DNA from: Desulfobacterales bacterium | GTDB lineage: Bacteria > Desulfobacterota > Desulfobacteria > Desulfobacterales > RPRI01 | Length of the DNA stretch: 9,950 nt | NCBI GenBank assembly: GCA_020052975.1 | Contig: JAGVOC010000024.1 | Coordinates: 1-9,950, forward strand | Reading direction: 5' to 3' | Shown here: in pieces, positions 1 to 7,137 of the stretch | Numbering within the stretch: the stretch's first letter is position 1 | How the letters are laid out: every line of letters begins with the position of its first letter | Position numbers and translations under genes: made by a program | The notes under the pieces: model-generated | What the model was told of the DNA's origin: nothing | What the model saw: the letters and a program-made list of their open reading frames with translations, nothing else | Database searches by the model: none

Positions 1-846
1 CACATAAAGCGGATCGGGCGATGATATTCCGAGCCCTTTTCTTTGCCCGACCGTGTATCCATGAATGCCCTTATGCGCCCCTATCACCTCATTATTTTTC
101 AAAGCAATAATCGGGCCGGATTTTCCCGTTTTCCGGGATCTTTCTTCGATAAACGAGGAATAAGCCCTCCCCTGAATGAAACAGATCTCCTGGCTCTCTG
201 TCCGATCGGCAGCCGGAAGATTATGTGTTTTCGCTATGTGCCTGATTTCATCCTTTTCATATGCTCCGAGCGGAAGGAGTAATCTGCAAAGTTCTGTTTG
301 GCGTAAAATATATAGGACATAGGACTGGTCTTTCCTGGGATCGACCCCCTTTTTGAGACAAAAATATGGAGAACTCTCCAGCCCTTCCCTACTTTTATTT
401 CCCAAACGGGTTGTATTGGAAGTTCCCTGGGAATCGTTCGTAAGGCAGGAAAATGGTTCAACCCTTGCATAGTGGCCTGTCGCAATGAATTCAGCCCCCT
501 GTTTTGCAGCTTCGCTCAGGAGATGGGGGAACTTGATGAACCTGTTGCAGAGGATGCAGGGGTTCGGGGTCATGCCTGACAGATAGGCTTTCACAAAAGG
601 CTCGATCACCTTTTCATGAAAAATATCTCTAAGATCAAGCACACGGTGGGTGATGCCAATATTTTCGGCGGTCCTCGCCGCCGACTCAAGAGAGCGGAGT
701 GAACAACATGCTCCCTGTCCGGTCTTCGCCTCCGGTTCCCACAGGACCATGGATATTGCCTCTACCGAATACCCCCTCTCCTTCAAGAGGTATGCGGTTA
801 CCGAGGAATCAACCCCCCCGCTCATCCCGACAATAACCTTCTGCAT
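1..846 (-). CDS. mnmA: tRNA-specific 2-thiouridylase MnmA (3' end beyond window)
   Basis: Transfers sulfur to C2 of U34 in Lys, Glu and Gln tRNAs in the cytoplasm: it adenylates the uridine and then thiolates it via a cysteine persulfide. Reading the minus strand from the ATG at 846, all 282 codons to the window edge are open. Visible motifs are the PP-loop SGGVDSS (residues 9-15), a Cys pair in GACCS (45-49), TPNPCILCN with the first catalytic Cys at 97, TGHYAR (123-128), KDQSYVL (172-178), ESQEICFI with the persulfide-forming Cys at 222, and GYTVGQRKGLGI (263-274) in the central tRNA-contacting region. The family is usually about 350-370 residues, so roughly the last 70-90 are missing off the left edge. 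Residues about 129-160 carry a Ser/Thr/Asn-rich stretch longer than usual between TGHYAR and KDQSYVL. No strong Shine-Dalgarno precedes the ATG; the start is fixed by the conserved N-terminus, and an in-frame TAG lies a few bases upstream. Confidence 0.95.
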   Translation of the reverse strand, partial: MQKVIVGMSGGVDSSVTAYLLKERGYSVEAISMVLWEPEAKTGQGACCSLRSLESAARTAENIGITHRVLDLRDIFHEKVIEPFVKAYLSGMTPNPCILCNRFIKFPHLLSEAAKQGAEFIATGHYARVEPFSCLTNDSQGTSNTTRLGNKSREGLESSPYFCLKKGVDPRKDQSYVLYILRQTELCRLLLPLGAYEKDEIRHIAKTHNLPAADRTESQEICFIQGRAYSSFIEERSRKTGKSGPIIALKNNEVIGAHKGIHGYTVGQRKGLGISSPDPLYV

Positions 847-890
847 ATCTACAATATACCAGATTGACCTTGCGCCCGGTAACTATTGAA

Positions 891-1066
891 CGCCTCTCCA
901 GAAAATTCGCCTGTACCATGCTGAAAGGAAAAGGTGTTCAGTCCGGGATAAGGGCCATCTCTGCATATCACAAGGACGAAGACAGGATCGAGTTTATAGA
1001 AATTTATTATAAGGGGACAAGGAGAATGAGGACAGGAAGAGGATAGTGAAATACTTCAGAGAATGA
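891..1066 (+). pseudogene. Remnant of a RelE/ParE-like toxin gene, N-terminus lost and frameshifted
   Basis: Reading from about 891 gives a peptide containing MLKGKGVQSGIRAISAYHKD, then DRIEFIEIYYKG, which resembles the C-terminal half of RelE/ParE-type toxins. At 1011-1018 the reading AAG GGG AC has lost one base, probably one G of a run at 1013-1016. Restoring it continues the protein as D-KENEDRKRIVKYFRE with a stop at 1064-1066, a typical end for this family, whereas the uncorrected frame runs into Arg/Gly-rich nonsense and stops at 1044-1046. Only about 58 codons remain against roughly 100-120 for a whole toxin. The missing N-terminal half has no room, because the divergent mnmA start lies at 846. 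The HTH gene that follows at 1132 is in the place a cognate antitoxin would occupy. Family assignment is from motif memory; a sequencing error at the G run is possible but would not explain the missing N-terminus. Confidence 0.6.
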
Positions 1067-1070
1067 ATGC

Positions 1071-1100
1071 TTGACAATCTCTTCGCGCCCGTTGTAATAT
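1071..1100 (+). promoter_or_regulatory. Sigma70-type promoter of the HTH gene
   Basis: A perfect -35 box TTGACA lies at 1071-1076, and a -10-like TAATAT at 1095-1100 after an 18-nt spacer. It begins just after the stop of the decayed toxin gene and drives rightward into the HTH gene, so the regulator can be expressed without the toxin remnant. The -10 is imperfect (4 of 6). Confidence 0.6.
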
Positions 1101-1109
1101 TACTACAAC
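1091..1109. promoter_or_regulatory. 19-bp dyad over the -10 box, probable autoregulatory operator
   Basis: GTTGTAATATTACTACAAC is an inverted repeat: outer arms GTTGTA and TACAAC are perfect, and 8 of 9 base pairs match around the central T at 1100. It overlaps the -10 element of the promoter at 1071-1100. Binding by the HTH protein encoded immediately downstream would block transcription, as is usual for HTH antitoxins. Binding is inferred; the symmetry is seen. Confidence 0.55.
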
Positions 1110-1116
1110 ACCATTG

Positions 1117-1124
1117 AAGGAGGT
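1117..1124 (+). promoter_or_regulatory. Strong ribosome binding site fixing the HTH gene start
   Basis: AAGGAGGT ends 7 nt before the ATG at 1132. It overlaps the alternative in-frame TTG at 1114 too closely for that codon to be used, so the ATG is the start. Confidence 0.75.
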
Positions 1125-1131
1125 GCAAAAA

Positions 1132-1506
1132 ATGTCTTCCAGAATGGCTTTTGGAGAGTTCTTTAAGCAAAAACGCATAGATCTCAGGAAAACCCTGCGA
1201 CAGTTCTGCACTGAAAATAAGCTTGACCCCGGAAATATCAGCAGGCTCGAACGTGGTCTTATGCAGCCGCCGCAGGGGAGCGACAAGCTTGAAGAGTATG
1301 CGCGGTATTTGCAGATTAAGAAAGGCTCCGATGACTGGTACAGATTTTTCGACCTTGCCCGAATTGAGGCAGGCCGTATCCCTGATGAGCTGCTGAAAAA
1401 CGAGTCGGTTGTCGCAAGTCTGCCCATCCTGTTCAGAACACTGCGAGGGCAGAAGATTTCGGAAAAGAAGCTTGAAAAACTGGTGGAGCTGATCAAAAAA
1501 GCGTAA
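1132..1506 (+). CDS. HTH (Xre/Cro-CI type) regulator, probable orphan antitoxin
   Basis: A 124-residue cytoplasmic DNA-binding protein. The helix-turn-helix lies at about residues 21-42: TLRQFCTENKLDPGNISRLE, followed by RG and a PP-rich turn. The remainder is a small helical domain (about 50-80), a linker with RIPDELL (82-88), and a Lys-rich C-terminal helix (about 107-124). ATG 1132 has a strong Shine-Dalgarno 7 nt upstream, which rules out TTG 1114. A TTGACA promoter and a palindrome over its -10 box precede it, pointing to autorepression. Directly upstream is the broken end of a RelE/ParE-like toxin gene, so this is most likely the surviving antitoxin of a decayed pair. The next gene, hsdR, is 357 nt away behind a repeat element, so it is probably a separate transcript. 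It could alternatively act as a controller for the R-M operon; no second copy of its presumed operator was seen upstream of hsdR. Confidence 0.8.
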   Translation: MSSRMAFGEFFKQKRIDLRKTLRQFCTENKLDPGNISRLERGLMQPPQGSDKLEEYARYLQIKKGSDDWYRFFDLARIEAGRIPDELLKNESVVASLPILFRTLRGQKISEKKLEKLVELIKKA

Positions 1507-1528
1507 TCCATGACCGATATCCCTGTAT

Positions 1529-1629
1529 TGTCATTGCGAGCGAAGAGCGGCAATCTTGCCTTTAATAAAATCAATGGGTTAGAGATTGCTTCGTCGTCCC
1601 GAAAGTATTCTGGACCCCTCGCAATGACA
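1529..1629. repeat. Palindromic dispersed repeat, copy 1
   Basis: Perfect 12-bp terminal inverted arms TGTCATTGCGAG (1529-1540) and CTCGCAATGACA (1618-1629). Inner imperfect arms are CGAAGAGCGGCAATCT (1541-1556) and AGATTGCTTCGTCG (about 1585-1598), with an AT-richer loop. No coding content is credible; the long minus-strand open frame across it translates the arms as the tell-tale FARND and VIARG. The same arms recur at 5838-5953. The form fits a small non-autonomous repeat (REP/MITE-like) able to fold into a long hairpin. It could act as a transcription barrier after the HTH gene. Confidence 0.8.
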
Positions 1630-1863
1630 TGCGACGGGTTTTTCAAGAGTCTGTTTACTGTTGACGGTTTCGTTGTATTGAAGATTTAACCCGATCTTTT
1701 TATGCAATCCAAGCAAACGCTTTCAATTGCTTGAAATTATCAATCATTACTGGTACAAATATAGCAGTCATTCACAGAGGTGAGCAAATCTATGTGGAGA
1801 AGCTTGAACGGTGAGTTGGCCTAAATTTATAAGAGATTTCTCAATTAGCGCGGACAGTAAAAT
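1630..1863. other. Intergenic region upstream of hsdR, no gene seen
   Basis: Between repeat copy 1 and the hsdR start no open frame of believable content was found on either strand. A short in-frame stretch near 1780-1813 (GEQIYVEKLER then stop) has no start or domain and is not called. The region probably carries the hsdR promoter and regulatory sites (see 1721-1759). Confidence 0.6.
1721..1759 (+). promoter_or_regulatory. Weak promoter candidate with overlapping dyad upstream of hsdR
   Basis: TTGAAA (1731-1736) and TACAAA (1754-1759) are separated by 17 nt and give a plausible but imperfect sigma70 promoter about 105 nt before hsdR. The -35 hexamer is also the right arm of the inverted repeat TTTCAA-TTGC-TTGAAA (1721-1736), which could be an operator. 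There is no direct support beyond spacing and symmetry. Confidence 0.3.
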
Positions 1864-4257
1864 ATGAATGCCAGTTGTTCTTCTGATTCCGAAGCGGATA
1901 CCTGTCGGAAATTTGTTTTGCCAAAGCTTTATGACGCCGGGTGGAATGATGATCAAATAAGCGAGCAGAAGACGTTTACCGACGGTCGAATCGTTGTGGT
2001 CGGCTCAAAATGCTACAGAAAAAAACCGAAGAGAGCGGATTACCTTCTCAGATACAGGCGTGATTTCTTGATTGCTGTTGTTGAAGCAAAGGCGGCCTAT
2101 AAAAATCCCGGAGATGGCTTACAGCAAGCCAAGGAATATGCAGAAATTTTAGGGCTGAAGTTTGCCTATTCAACAAATGGCCACGGTATTGTTGAACATG
2201 ATTACCTGACAGGCAAAGATACGGATCTGGCAGCATTCCCTTCGCCGGATGATCTCTGGGGAAGGATCAGACAGACTGAGAACATGGCCATCGATGCATC
2301 TATGAATAAGCTTTTGTCCCCCTGTTATCACCTCTCCGGGAAATCGCCCCGATATTATCAGGAAATAGCTATCAACCGTGCTATTCAGGCCATTCTCAAC
2401 GGTAAAGGACGGATTCTTCTCAACATGGCTACCGGGACGGGAAAAACAATTGTTGTGTTCCAGATTATTTGGAAACTCTGGAACACCAGATGGACCAGAA
2501 CAGGCGATGACAGACGACCCAAGATTTTATACCTTGCCGACAGGAATATTCTCATAGATGATCCGAAGGATAAAATCTTCACTCCTTTCGGAGATGCCCG
2601 CTGGAAGATTGAAGGGGAGGCTGTTAAGAGTCGTGAAATATATTTTGCCATCTATCAGGCGATAGCGAAAGACGAAAGGAGGCCAGGGCTTTATCGGGAA
2701 TATGCCAGAGATTTCTTCGACCTTATAATCGTTGACGAGTGCCATCGGGGAAGTGCACGGGATGAAAGCAACTGGCGGGAAATCCTTGAGTATTTCGAGC
2801 CCGCATATCAGCTCGGTATCACAGCAACACCACTGAGAGAGGATAACAGAGATACCTATCGCTATTTCGGCAATCCTATTTACACTTATAGTCTTAAGCA
2901 GGGGATAGAGGACGGATTTCTTGCCCCTTACAAGGTTCATCGTGTAGTCTCTTCTGTAGATGCGACAGGGTGGCGACCCTCAAAAGGCGAACTTGACCGG
3001 TTCGGAAGAGAAATACCGGACGGCGAATATAGCACAAAAGACTTTGAAACCATCATAGCCTTGAAGGTACGAACAGAGGCTATCGCAAAACATCTCAGCG
3101 ATTTCCTGAAGAAGACAGGCCGGTTTGGAAAGACGATTGTCTTTTGTGTTGATCAGGAGCATGCCGAAGAGATGAGGAAGGCCCTGAACAATCTGAACTC
3201 CGATCTTGTGAAAGATTATCCCGATTATGTATGCCGCGTAGTCTCGGACGAAGGCGATATCGGACGGGGCCATCTCAGCCGCTTCCAGGAACTGGAAACC
3301 GAATCTCCTGTGATACTCACAACCTCAAAGCTTCTTTCGACCGGCGTTGATATGCCGACATGCAGGAATGTTGTTCTCGTAAAAGTCATAAACTCCATGA
3401 CAGATTTCAAGCAGATCATAGGCCGGGGGACAAGGGTGCGGGACGATTACGGGAAACTCTATTTCACTATCCTGGACTATACGGGAAGCGCCACAAGGCT
3501 TTTTGCAGACCCTGCCTTTGACGGCGAACCGGCTCTCATTACCGAAGAGGAAATGAATGATCAAGGCGAAGTGATCCGTGAAGAAGTGAGTTTACCACAG
3601 GGTGAAGACAGCGAATATCCCATTGATAGTACAGGATATGGAGATGCTTTGATCGCTGAAAATCTCGATAGACCCGAAAGGGCTCCCCGAAAATATTATA
3701 TTGATACCGGTTCGGTCGAAATCGTGGCTGATATGGTCTATGAGCTTGGCGCAGACGGGAAAAAACTTCGTATGGTGAAGCTGTCGGATTACTCCGGCGA
3801 GAAGGTACGAGAGATTTTCACTTCTGCGGCAGAACTCAGATCGAAGTGGAGCGTGGCGGAAGAAAGAGCCGCTATCATAGAAGCGCTCGCGGAGAAGGGT
3901 ATAGGCCTCGAACAGCTGATAGAGACTTCGGGCGATCCCGGCGTCGACCCTTTTGATCTGCTTTGCAGTCTTGCATTCAATGCGCCGAGAAGGAGCCGAA
4001 GAGAAAGGGCTGAAAAATTGAAAAAAGAGAAGAAGGACTTTTTCGAAAAATACAATGCCGATGCCAGGCAGATTCTGGATGAAATACTCGACAAATACAT
4101 AGAACACGGCACTCCGCAGTTTAAAATACCTGAAATCCTGAAGATAGAGCCGATATCTCAGCACGGTAATGTCATCGAGATTTCAACAAAGTTCGGCGGG
4201 GCTGAAAAACTTAGAGAGGCGCTTTCGGAGATGCAGTCCCTTCTTTATGCAGCGTAA
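1864..4257 (+). CDS. hsdR: Type I restriction endonuclease subunit R (HsdR, EcoEI-like)
   Basis: Motor and nuclease subunit of the type I R-M complex: it translocates unmodified DNA using ATP and cuts at a distance. In 797 residues the order is: N-terminal PD-(D/E)xK nuclease domain (D59 in RADYLLRY, then V-E74-A-K76); helicase motif I MATGTGKT (188-195); DECH (291-294); GITATPLRED (318-327) as motif III; a second RecA lobe with TIVFC (424-428) and motif VI QIIGRGTRVRDD (517-528); and a C-terminal EcoEI-type domain from about 640 to the end, with an acidic/basic coiled stretch at 710-735. Length is normal for the EcoEI branch (about 800), shorter than the EcoKI type. An in-frame TAA at 1858 makes ATG 1864 the first possible start; the Shine-Dalgarno is weak (GGACAG). 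All catalytic motifs are intact. The gene is followed 12 nt later by hsdM. It is the first gene of the operon, an order (R-M-S) common in this branch. Confidence 0.95.
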   Translation: MNASCSSDSEADTCRKFVLPKLYDAGWNDDQISEQKTFTDGRIVVVGSKCYRKKPKRADYLLRYRRDFLIAVVEAKAAYKNPGDGLQQAKEYAEILGLKFAYSTNGHGIVEHDYLTGKDTDLAAFPSPDDLWGRIRQTENMAIDASMNKLLSPCYHLSGKSPRYYQEIAINRAIQAILNGKGRILLNMATGTGKTIVVFQIIWKLWNTRWTRTGDDRRPKILYLADRNILIDDPKDKIFTPFGDARWKIEGEAVKSREIYFAIYQAIAKDERRPGLYREYARDFFDLIIVDECHRGSARDESNWREILEYFEPAYQLGITATPLREDNRDTYRYFGNPIYTYSLKQGIEDGFLAPYKVHRVVSSVDATGWRPSKGELDRFGREIPDGEYSTKDFETIIALKVRTEAIAKHLSDFLKKTGRFGKTIVFCVDQEHAEEMRKALNNLNSDLVKDYPDYVCRVVSDEGDIGRGHLSRFQELETESPVILTTSKLLSTGVDMPTCRNVVLVKVINSMTDFKQIIGRGTRVRDDYGKLYFTILDYTGSATRLFADPAFDGEPALITEEEMNDQGEVIREEVSLPQGEDSEYPIDSTGYGDALIAENLDRPERAPRKYYIDTGSVEIVADMVYELGADGKKLRMVKLSDYSGEKVREIFTSAAELRSKWSVAEERAAIIEALAEKGIGLEQLIETSGDPGVDPFDLLCSLAFNAPRRSRRERAEKLKKEKKDFFEKYNADARQILDEILDKYIEHGTPQFKIPEILKIEPISQHGNVIEISTKFGGAEKLREALSEMQSLLYAA

Positions 4258-4269
4258 TAGGGAGAACTA

Positions 4270-5826
4270 ATGGCAAAAAGAATAAAGTCGCAGCAGCCCA
4301 TGAGTACGGCACAGCAGCTGGGTTCGATCATTAAGTCCTGCCGCGATATCATGAGGAAAGACAAGGGGCTCAACGGCGACCTTGACCGGCTGCCGATGCT
4401 TACATGGGTCATGTTCCTGAAATTTCTGGACGATATGGAATCGATCCGGGCTGAAGAGGCAGCCTTGGCCGGCAGAAGATATAAACCTATAATTGAAGCC
4501 CCTTACCGCTGGCGCGACTGGGCCGCTAAAGAAGACGGCATCACCGGCGACGACCTTATCGCTTTTATCAACAACGATGAGGCAAAAGGGCCGGATGGTA
4601 AGAGAGGTGCGGGTCTCTTCGCCTATCTCCGCGCACTTCAAAGTGCAAACGGAGGGGATAGGAGAGACGTTATCGCCACGGTATTCAGAGGACTCAATAA
4701 CCGTATGTTGAACGGCTACCTCCTGCGGGACATATTGAATAAAGTCAACGGTATTCACTTTAATTCATCGGATGAGATTCACACCATCGGTTACCTCTAT
4801 GAATCCATGCTCAAAGAAATGCGGGATACAGCGGGTGATTCGGGAGAATTCTACACTCCGAGGCCTGTCATTAAATTCATGGTAAAAGTTTTAAATCCGC
4901 AACTCGGCGAAACGATCCTTGATCCGGCTTGTGGCACCGGCGGTTTCATCGTGGAAACGTTTGAACATTTAAAGGCTCAATGCAAAAGGACAGAAGACTT
5001 CAGAAAACTCCAGGAAGAGTCCCTTCACGGCATCGAGGCAAAATCCCTACCCTATCTTCTTTCCCAAATGAATCTCATGCTCCACGGACTTGAATATCCT
5101 CAGATTGATCCCGGCAATGCCTTGCGGTTTCCGCTAAATGAGATCGGCGACAGGGAGAGAGTCGATATCGTTCTCACGAACCCGCCGTTCGGGGGCGAAG
5201 AAGAAAAAGGGATACAGAATAACTTTCCCGATGACAAGCGGACTGCTGAAACAGCGCTTCTCTTTCTGCAACTGATCATGCGAAAACTGAGAAGACCTGT
5301 CGGGGGTAAAAAGCCGGGAAGGTGCGGCATCGTCGTGCCAAATGGAACGCTATTCGGCGATGGTGTCTGCGCCCGGATCAAAGATGATTTGCTGAAGGAC
5401 TACAACCTGCATACAATCGTCCGGCTTCCCAATGGCGTCTTTGCGCCTTATACGAGCATTCCGACGAATCTCCTCTTTTTCGACCGCGGCGGCCCGACAA
5501 AGGATATCTGGTATTACGAACAGCCTTTGCCTGAAGGGAGAAAGAGCTATACAAAAACGAAACCGATGCAGTTCGAGGAGTTTGACGGCTGCATTAAATG
5601 GTGGAATAAGAGAAAAGAGAGTGAAAGGGCATGGAAGGTAAAGGCGGCTGATGTTGCGGCGAACAATTTCAATCTGGACATCAAAAACCCGAACGGAAGA
5701 GAAGACTTCGAGCATAGGCCGCCTGAGCAGTTGATTGAAGATATTATGAAGAAGGAACAACGGATACTGGAAATCATGGCTGAGATAAAGCAGGTTTTGG
5801 CAAAGAGAGGGAAACCTATCAAATGA
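4270..5826 (+). CDS. hsdM: Type I DNA methyltransferase subunit M (HsdM, N6-adenine)
   Basis: Methylates adenine N6 in the recognition site; with HsdS it forms the methylase, and HsdR joins for restriction. In 518 residues: a helical HsdM_N domain (about 12-170, with LPMLTWVMFLKFLDDME at 41-57); GEFYTPRPVIKFM (192-204); SAM-binding motif I DPACGTGGF (218-226); catalytic motif IV NPPF (304-307) after VDIVLT; VVPNGTLFGDG (355-365); and IPTNLLFF (397-404). A C-terminal helical tail (about 480-510) probably contacts HsdS. Length is typical (about 500). The ATG is preceded by GGGAG at 4260-4264 and lies 12 nt after the hsdR stop, so the two are cotranscribed. All catalytic residues are present. 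The next gene, hsdS, is separated by 148 nt holding a palindromic repeat, an unusual break in an otherwise tight operon. Confidence 0.96.
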   Translation: MAKRIKSQQPMSTAQQLGSIIKSCRDIMRKDKGLNGDLDRLPMLTWVMFLKFLDDMESIRAEEAALAGRRYKPIIEAPYRWRDWAAKEDGITGDDLIAFINNDEAKGPDGKRGAGLFAYLRALQSANGGDRRDVIATVFRGLNNRMLNGYLLRDILNKVNGIHFNSSDEIHTIGYLYESMLKEMRDTAGDSGEFYTPRPVIKFMVKVLNPQLGETILDPACGTGGFIVETFEHLKAQCKRTEDFRKLQEESLHGIEAKSLPYLLSQMNLMLHGLEYPQIDPGNALRFPLNEIGDRERVDIVLTNPPFGGEEEKGIQNNFPDDKRTAETALLFLQLIMRKLRRPVGGKKPGRCGIVVPNGTLFGDGVCARIKDDLLKDYNLHTIVRLPNGVFAPYTSIPTNLLFFDRGGPTKDIWYYEQPLPEGRKSYTKTKPMQFEEFDGCIKWWNKRKESERAWKVKAADVAANNFNLDIKNPNGREDFEHRPPEQLIEDIMKKEQRILEIMAEIKQVLAKRGKPIK

Positions 5827-5837
5827 TATTGATGAAT

Positions 5838-5953
5838 TTGTCATTGCGAGGAGCATATTGGCAAAACATTATCGTCATTGCGAGCCCGGCTTCATCGGGC
5901 GCGGCAATCTCAGGGGTTCAACGACGAGATTGCTTCGCTCTACTCGCAATGAC
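5838..5953. repeat. Palindromic dispersed repeat, copy 2, between hsdM and hsdS
   Basis: A complete palindromic unit has 11-bp arms GTCATTGCGAG (5874-5884) and CTCGCAATGAC (5943-5953), with inner complementary parts including GGCAATCTC (5903-5911) and GAGATTGCTTCG (5927-5938). A further half-unit, TTGTCATTGCGAG, precedes it at 5838-5850. The arms match those of copy 1 at 1529-1629. The insertion lies fully outside hsdM and hsdS, and no terminal target-site duplication is obvious. The hairpin it would form in the mRNA could lower the amount of hsdS relative to hsdM; that is inference. Confidence 0.8.
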
Positions 5954-5974
5954 AGATAAGGATGTGAGTTGGTA

Positions 5975-7120
5975 ATGAGATGGCCGAAGGTGAGACTGGG
6001 GGAGGTGCTGACCAGATCCGATGAATGGATTGATCTCATAGCTGACAAAACCTATCGCGAGGTCACGGTCAGACTTTGGGGAAAAGGCATAGTGCTCCGC
6101 AGGGAAGCTACCGGAGCTGAAATAGTATCCTCTCGTCGTATGGTAGTTCATCACAATCAGTTTCTTCTCTCTCGCATCGATGCCCGGAACGGTGCTATGG
6201 GGATCGTGCCCGAGGAACTTGATGGTGCTGTTGTCACTAATGATTTCCCAGCCTTCATTATTGATTCAACACGGGCTGAACCTTCCTATCTCAACTGGCT
6301 GAGCAAAACAGGAGATTTCGTCAAGCTCTGCGAAATAGCGAGCGAAGGGACCACGAACAGAGTGAGACTTAAGGAGGATAGGTTTCTTAATCTTGAAATA
6401 CCCCTCCCTCCTCTTTCCGAGCAGCAGCGGATTGTGGCGCGGATAGAGCAACTGGCCCTAAAGATTGAAGAGGCGCGGGGGCTGAGAAGACAGGCGGTGG
6501 AAGAAGTAGAGGTGATATTTATTGGCGAACTAAATCGGATATTCTTAGCCTTAAGCAGCAACGCCTCACTGGGTAATGCTGCTGTATGCGACATCGTCTG
6601 CGGGCAACACTTGAATCCCGAAGAGCAAGCTGAGTCAGGAATACCTTACATGACTGGCCCGGCAGACTTTACCGAGAGAGTCGCAGTGCCATCAAGGTTT
6701 GCGCTGACTGCCCGTGCAAAATGCCAGACTGGAGATGTTCTGCTTACAGTAAAAGGTGCTGGTGTAGGCAAGGTGAATCTTGCACCCGATAAGCCAGCAG
6801 CAATAGGTCGCCAACTTTTTTCATTGAGACCAGTTCAAGGAACGCTGGATCAGACATTTCTCTGGTTTGTTTTGAAGTTCAAGCTGGCTCATTTGCGAGA
6901 TGCGATGACAGCGACGACAGTGCCCGGTATCGGACGAAAAGATGTCGAGCAGTTAAAGATTCCTTTGCCTCCTATCGCCGAGCAGCACCGCATCGTTGCC
7001 TATCTGGACGACCTCCAAGTAAGGTTCGTCAGCCTGAAGTGCCTTCAGGCTGATACTGCCGCCGAAATTGACGCCCTTCTGCCGTCAGTGCTTGATAAAG
7101 CATTTAAGGGGAAATTGTGA
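5975..7120 (+). CDS. hsdS: Type I specificity subunit S (HsdS)
   Basis: Sets the two-part recognition sequence of the type I enzyme and scaffolds HsdM and HsdR. About 381 residues with the classic duplicated plan: target recognition domain 1 (about 1-140), central conserved region with IPLPPLSEQQRIVARIEQL (about 142-160) leading into an Ala/Glu/Arg coiled helix, target recognition domain 2 (about 195-325), then a second copy IPLPPIAEQHRIVAYLDDL (about 329-347) and the C-terminal helix to LDKAFKGKL. The two conserved regions are clear internal repeats. Length is normal (about 380-460) and both halves are intact. The start is uncertain: ATG 5975 gives MRWPKVRLGEVL, a common HsdS opening, while TTG 5969 lies at better spacing from AAGGA (5958-5962) and would add two residues. 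The repeat element ends 21 nt before the start. The recognition sequence cannot be read from the protein. Confidence 0.93.
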   Translation: MRWPKVRLGEVLTRSDEWIDLIADKTYREVTVRLWGKGIVLRREATGAEIVSSRRMVVHHNQFLLSRIDARNGAMGIVPEELDGAVVTNDFPAFIIDSTRAEPSYLNWLSKTGDFVKLCEIASEGTTNRVRLKEDRFLNLEIPLPPLSEQQRIVARIEQLALKIEEARGLRRQAVEEVEVIFIGELNRIFLALSSNASLGNAAVCDIVCGQHLNPEEQAESGIPYMTGPADFTERVAVPSRFALTARAKCQTGDVLLTVKGAGVGKVNLAPDKPAAIGRQLFSLRPVQGTLDQTFLWFVLKFKLAHLRDAMTATTVPGIGRKDVEQLKIPLPPIAEQHRIVAYLDDLQVRFVSLKCLQADTAAEIDALLPSVLDKAFKGKL

Positions 7121-7137
7121 TACGGGTTATTTTATAG

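Noticed and set aside
864..1046. 60-codon frame starting at 864 as an intact small gene
   Set aside because: Its start has no ribosome site and its end becomes Arg/Gly-rich after a one-base shift; better explained as a truncated, frameshifted toxin gene.
1056..1646. 196-codon minus-strand open frame
   Set aside because: Antisense to the HTH gene and running through the palindromic repeat; its peptide contains FARND and VIARG, which are translations of the repeat arms.
1780..1813. Short peptide GEQIYVEKLER before hsdR as a gene remnant
   Set aside because: Eleven codons with no start and no recognisable family; could be chance.
3592..4164. 190-codon minus-strand open frame
   Set aside because: Lies wholly inside hsdR on the opposite strand; Phe/Ser/Arg-rich peptide without domain character, a shadow of the sense codons.
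1529..5953. The two repeats as a CRISPR array or transposon ends
   Set aside because: Copies are 4 kb apart, palindromic, without regular spacers; the DNA between them is an R-M operon plus intergenic DNA with no transposase.
5918..6154. 78-codon minus-strand open frame at the hsdS start
   Set aside because: N-terminal side is antisense hsdS and its end (VIASRAKQSRR) is repeat-arm translation.
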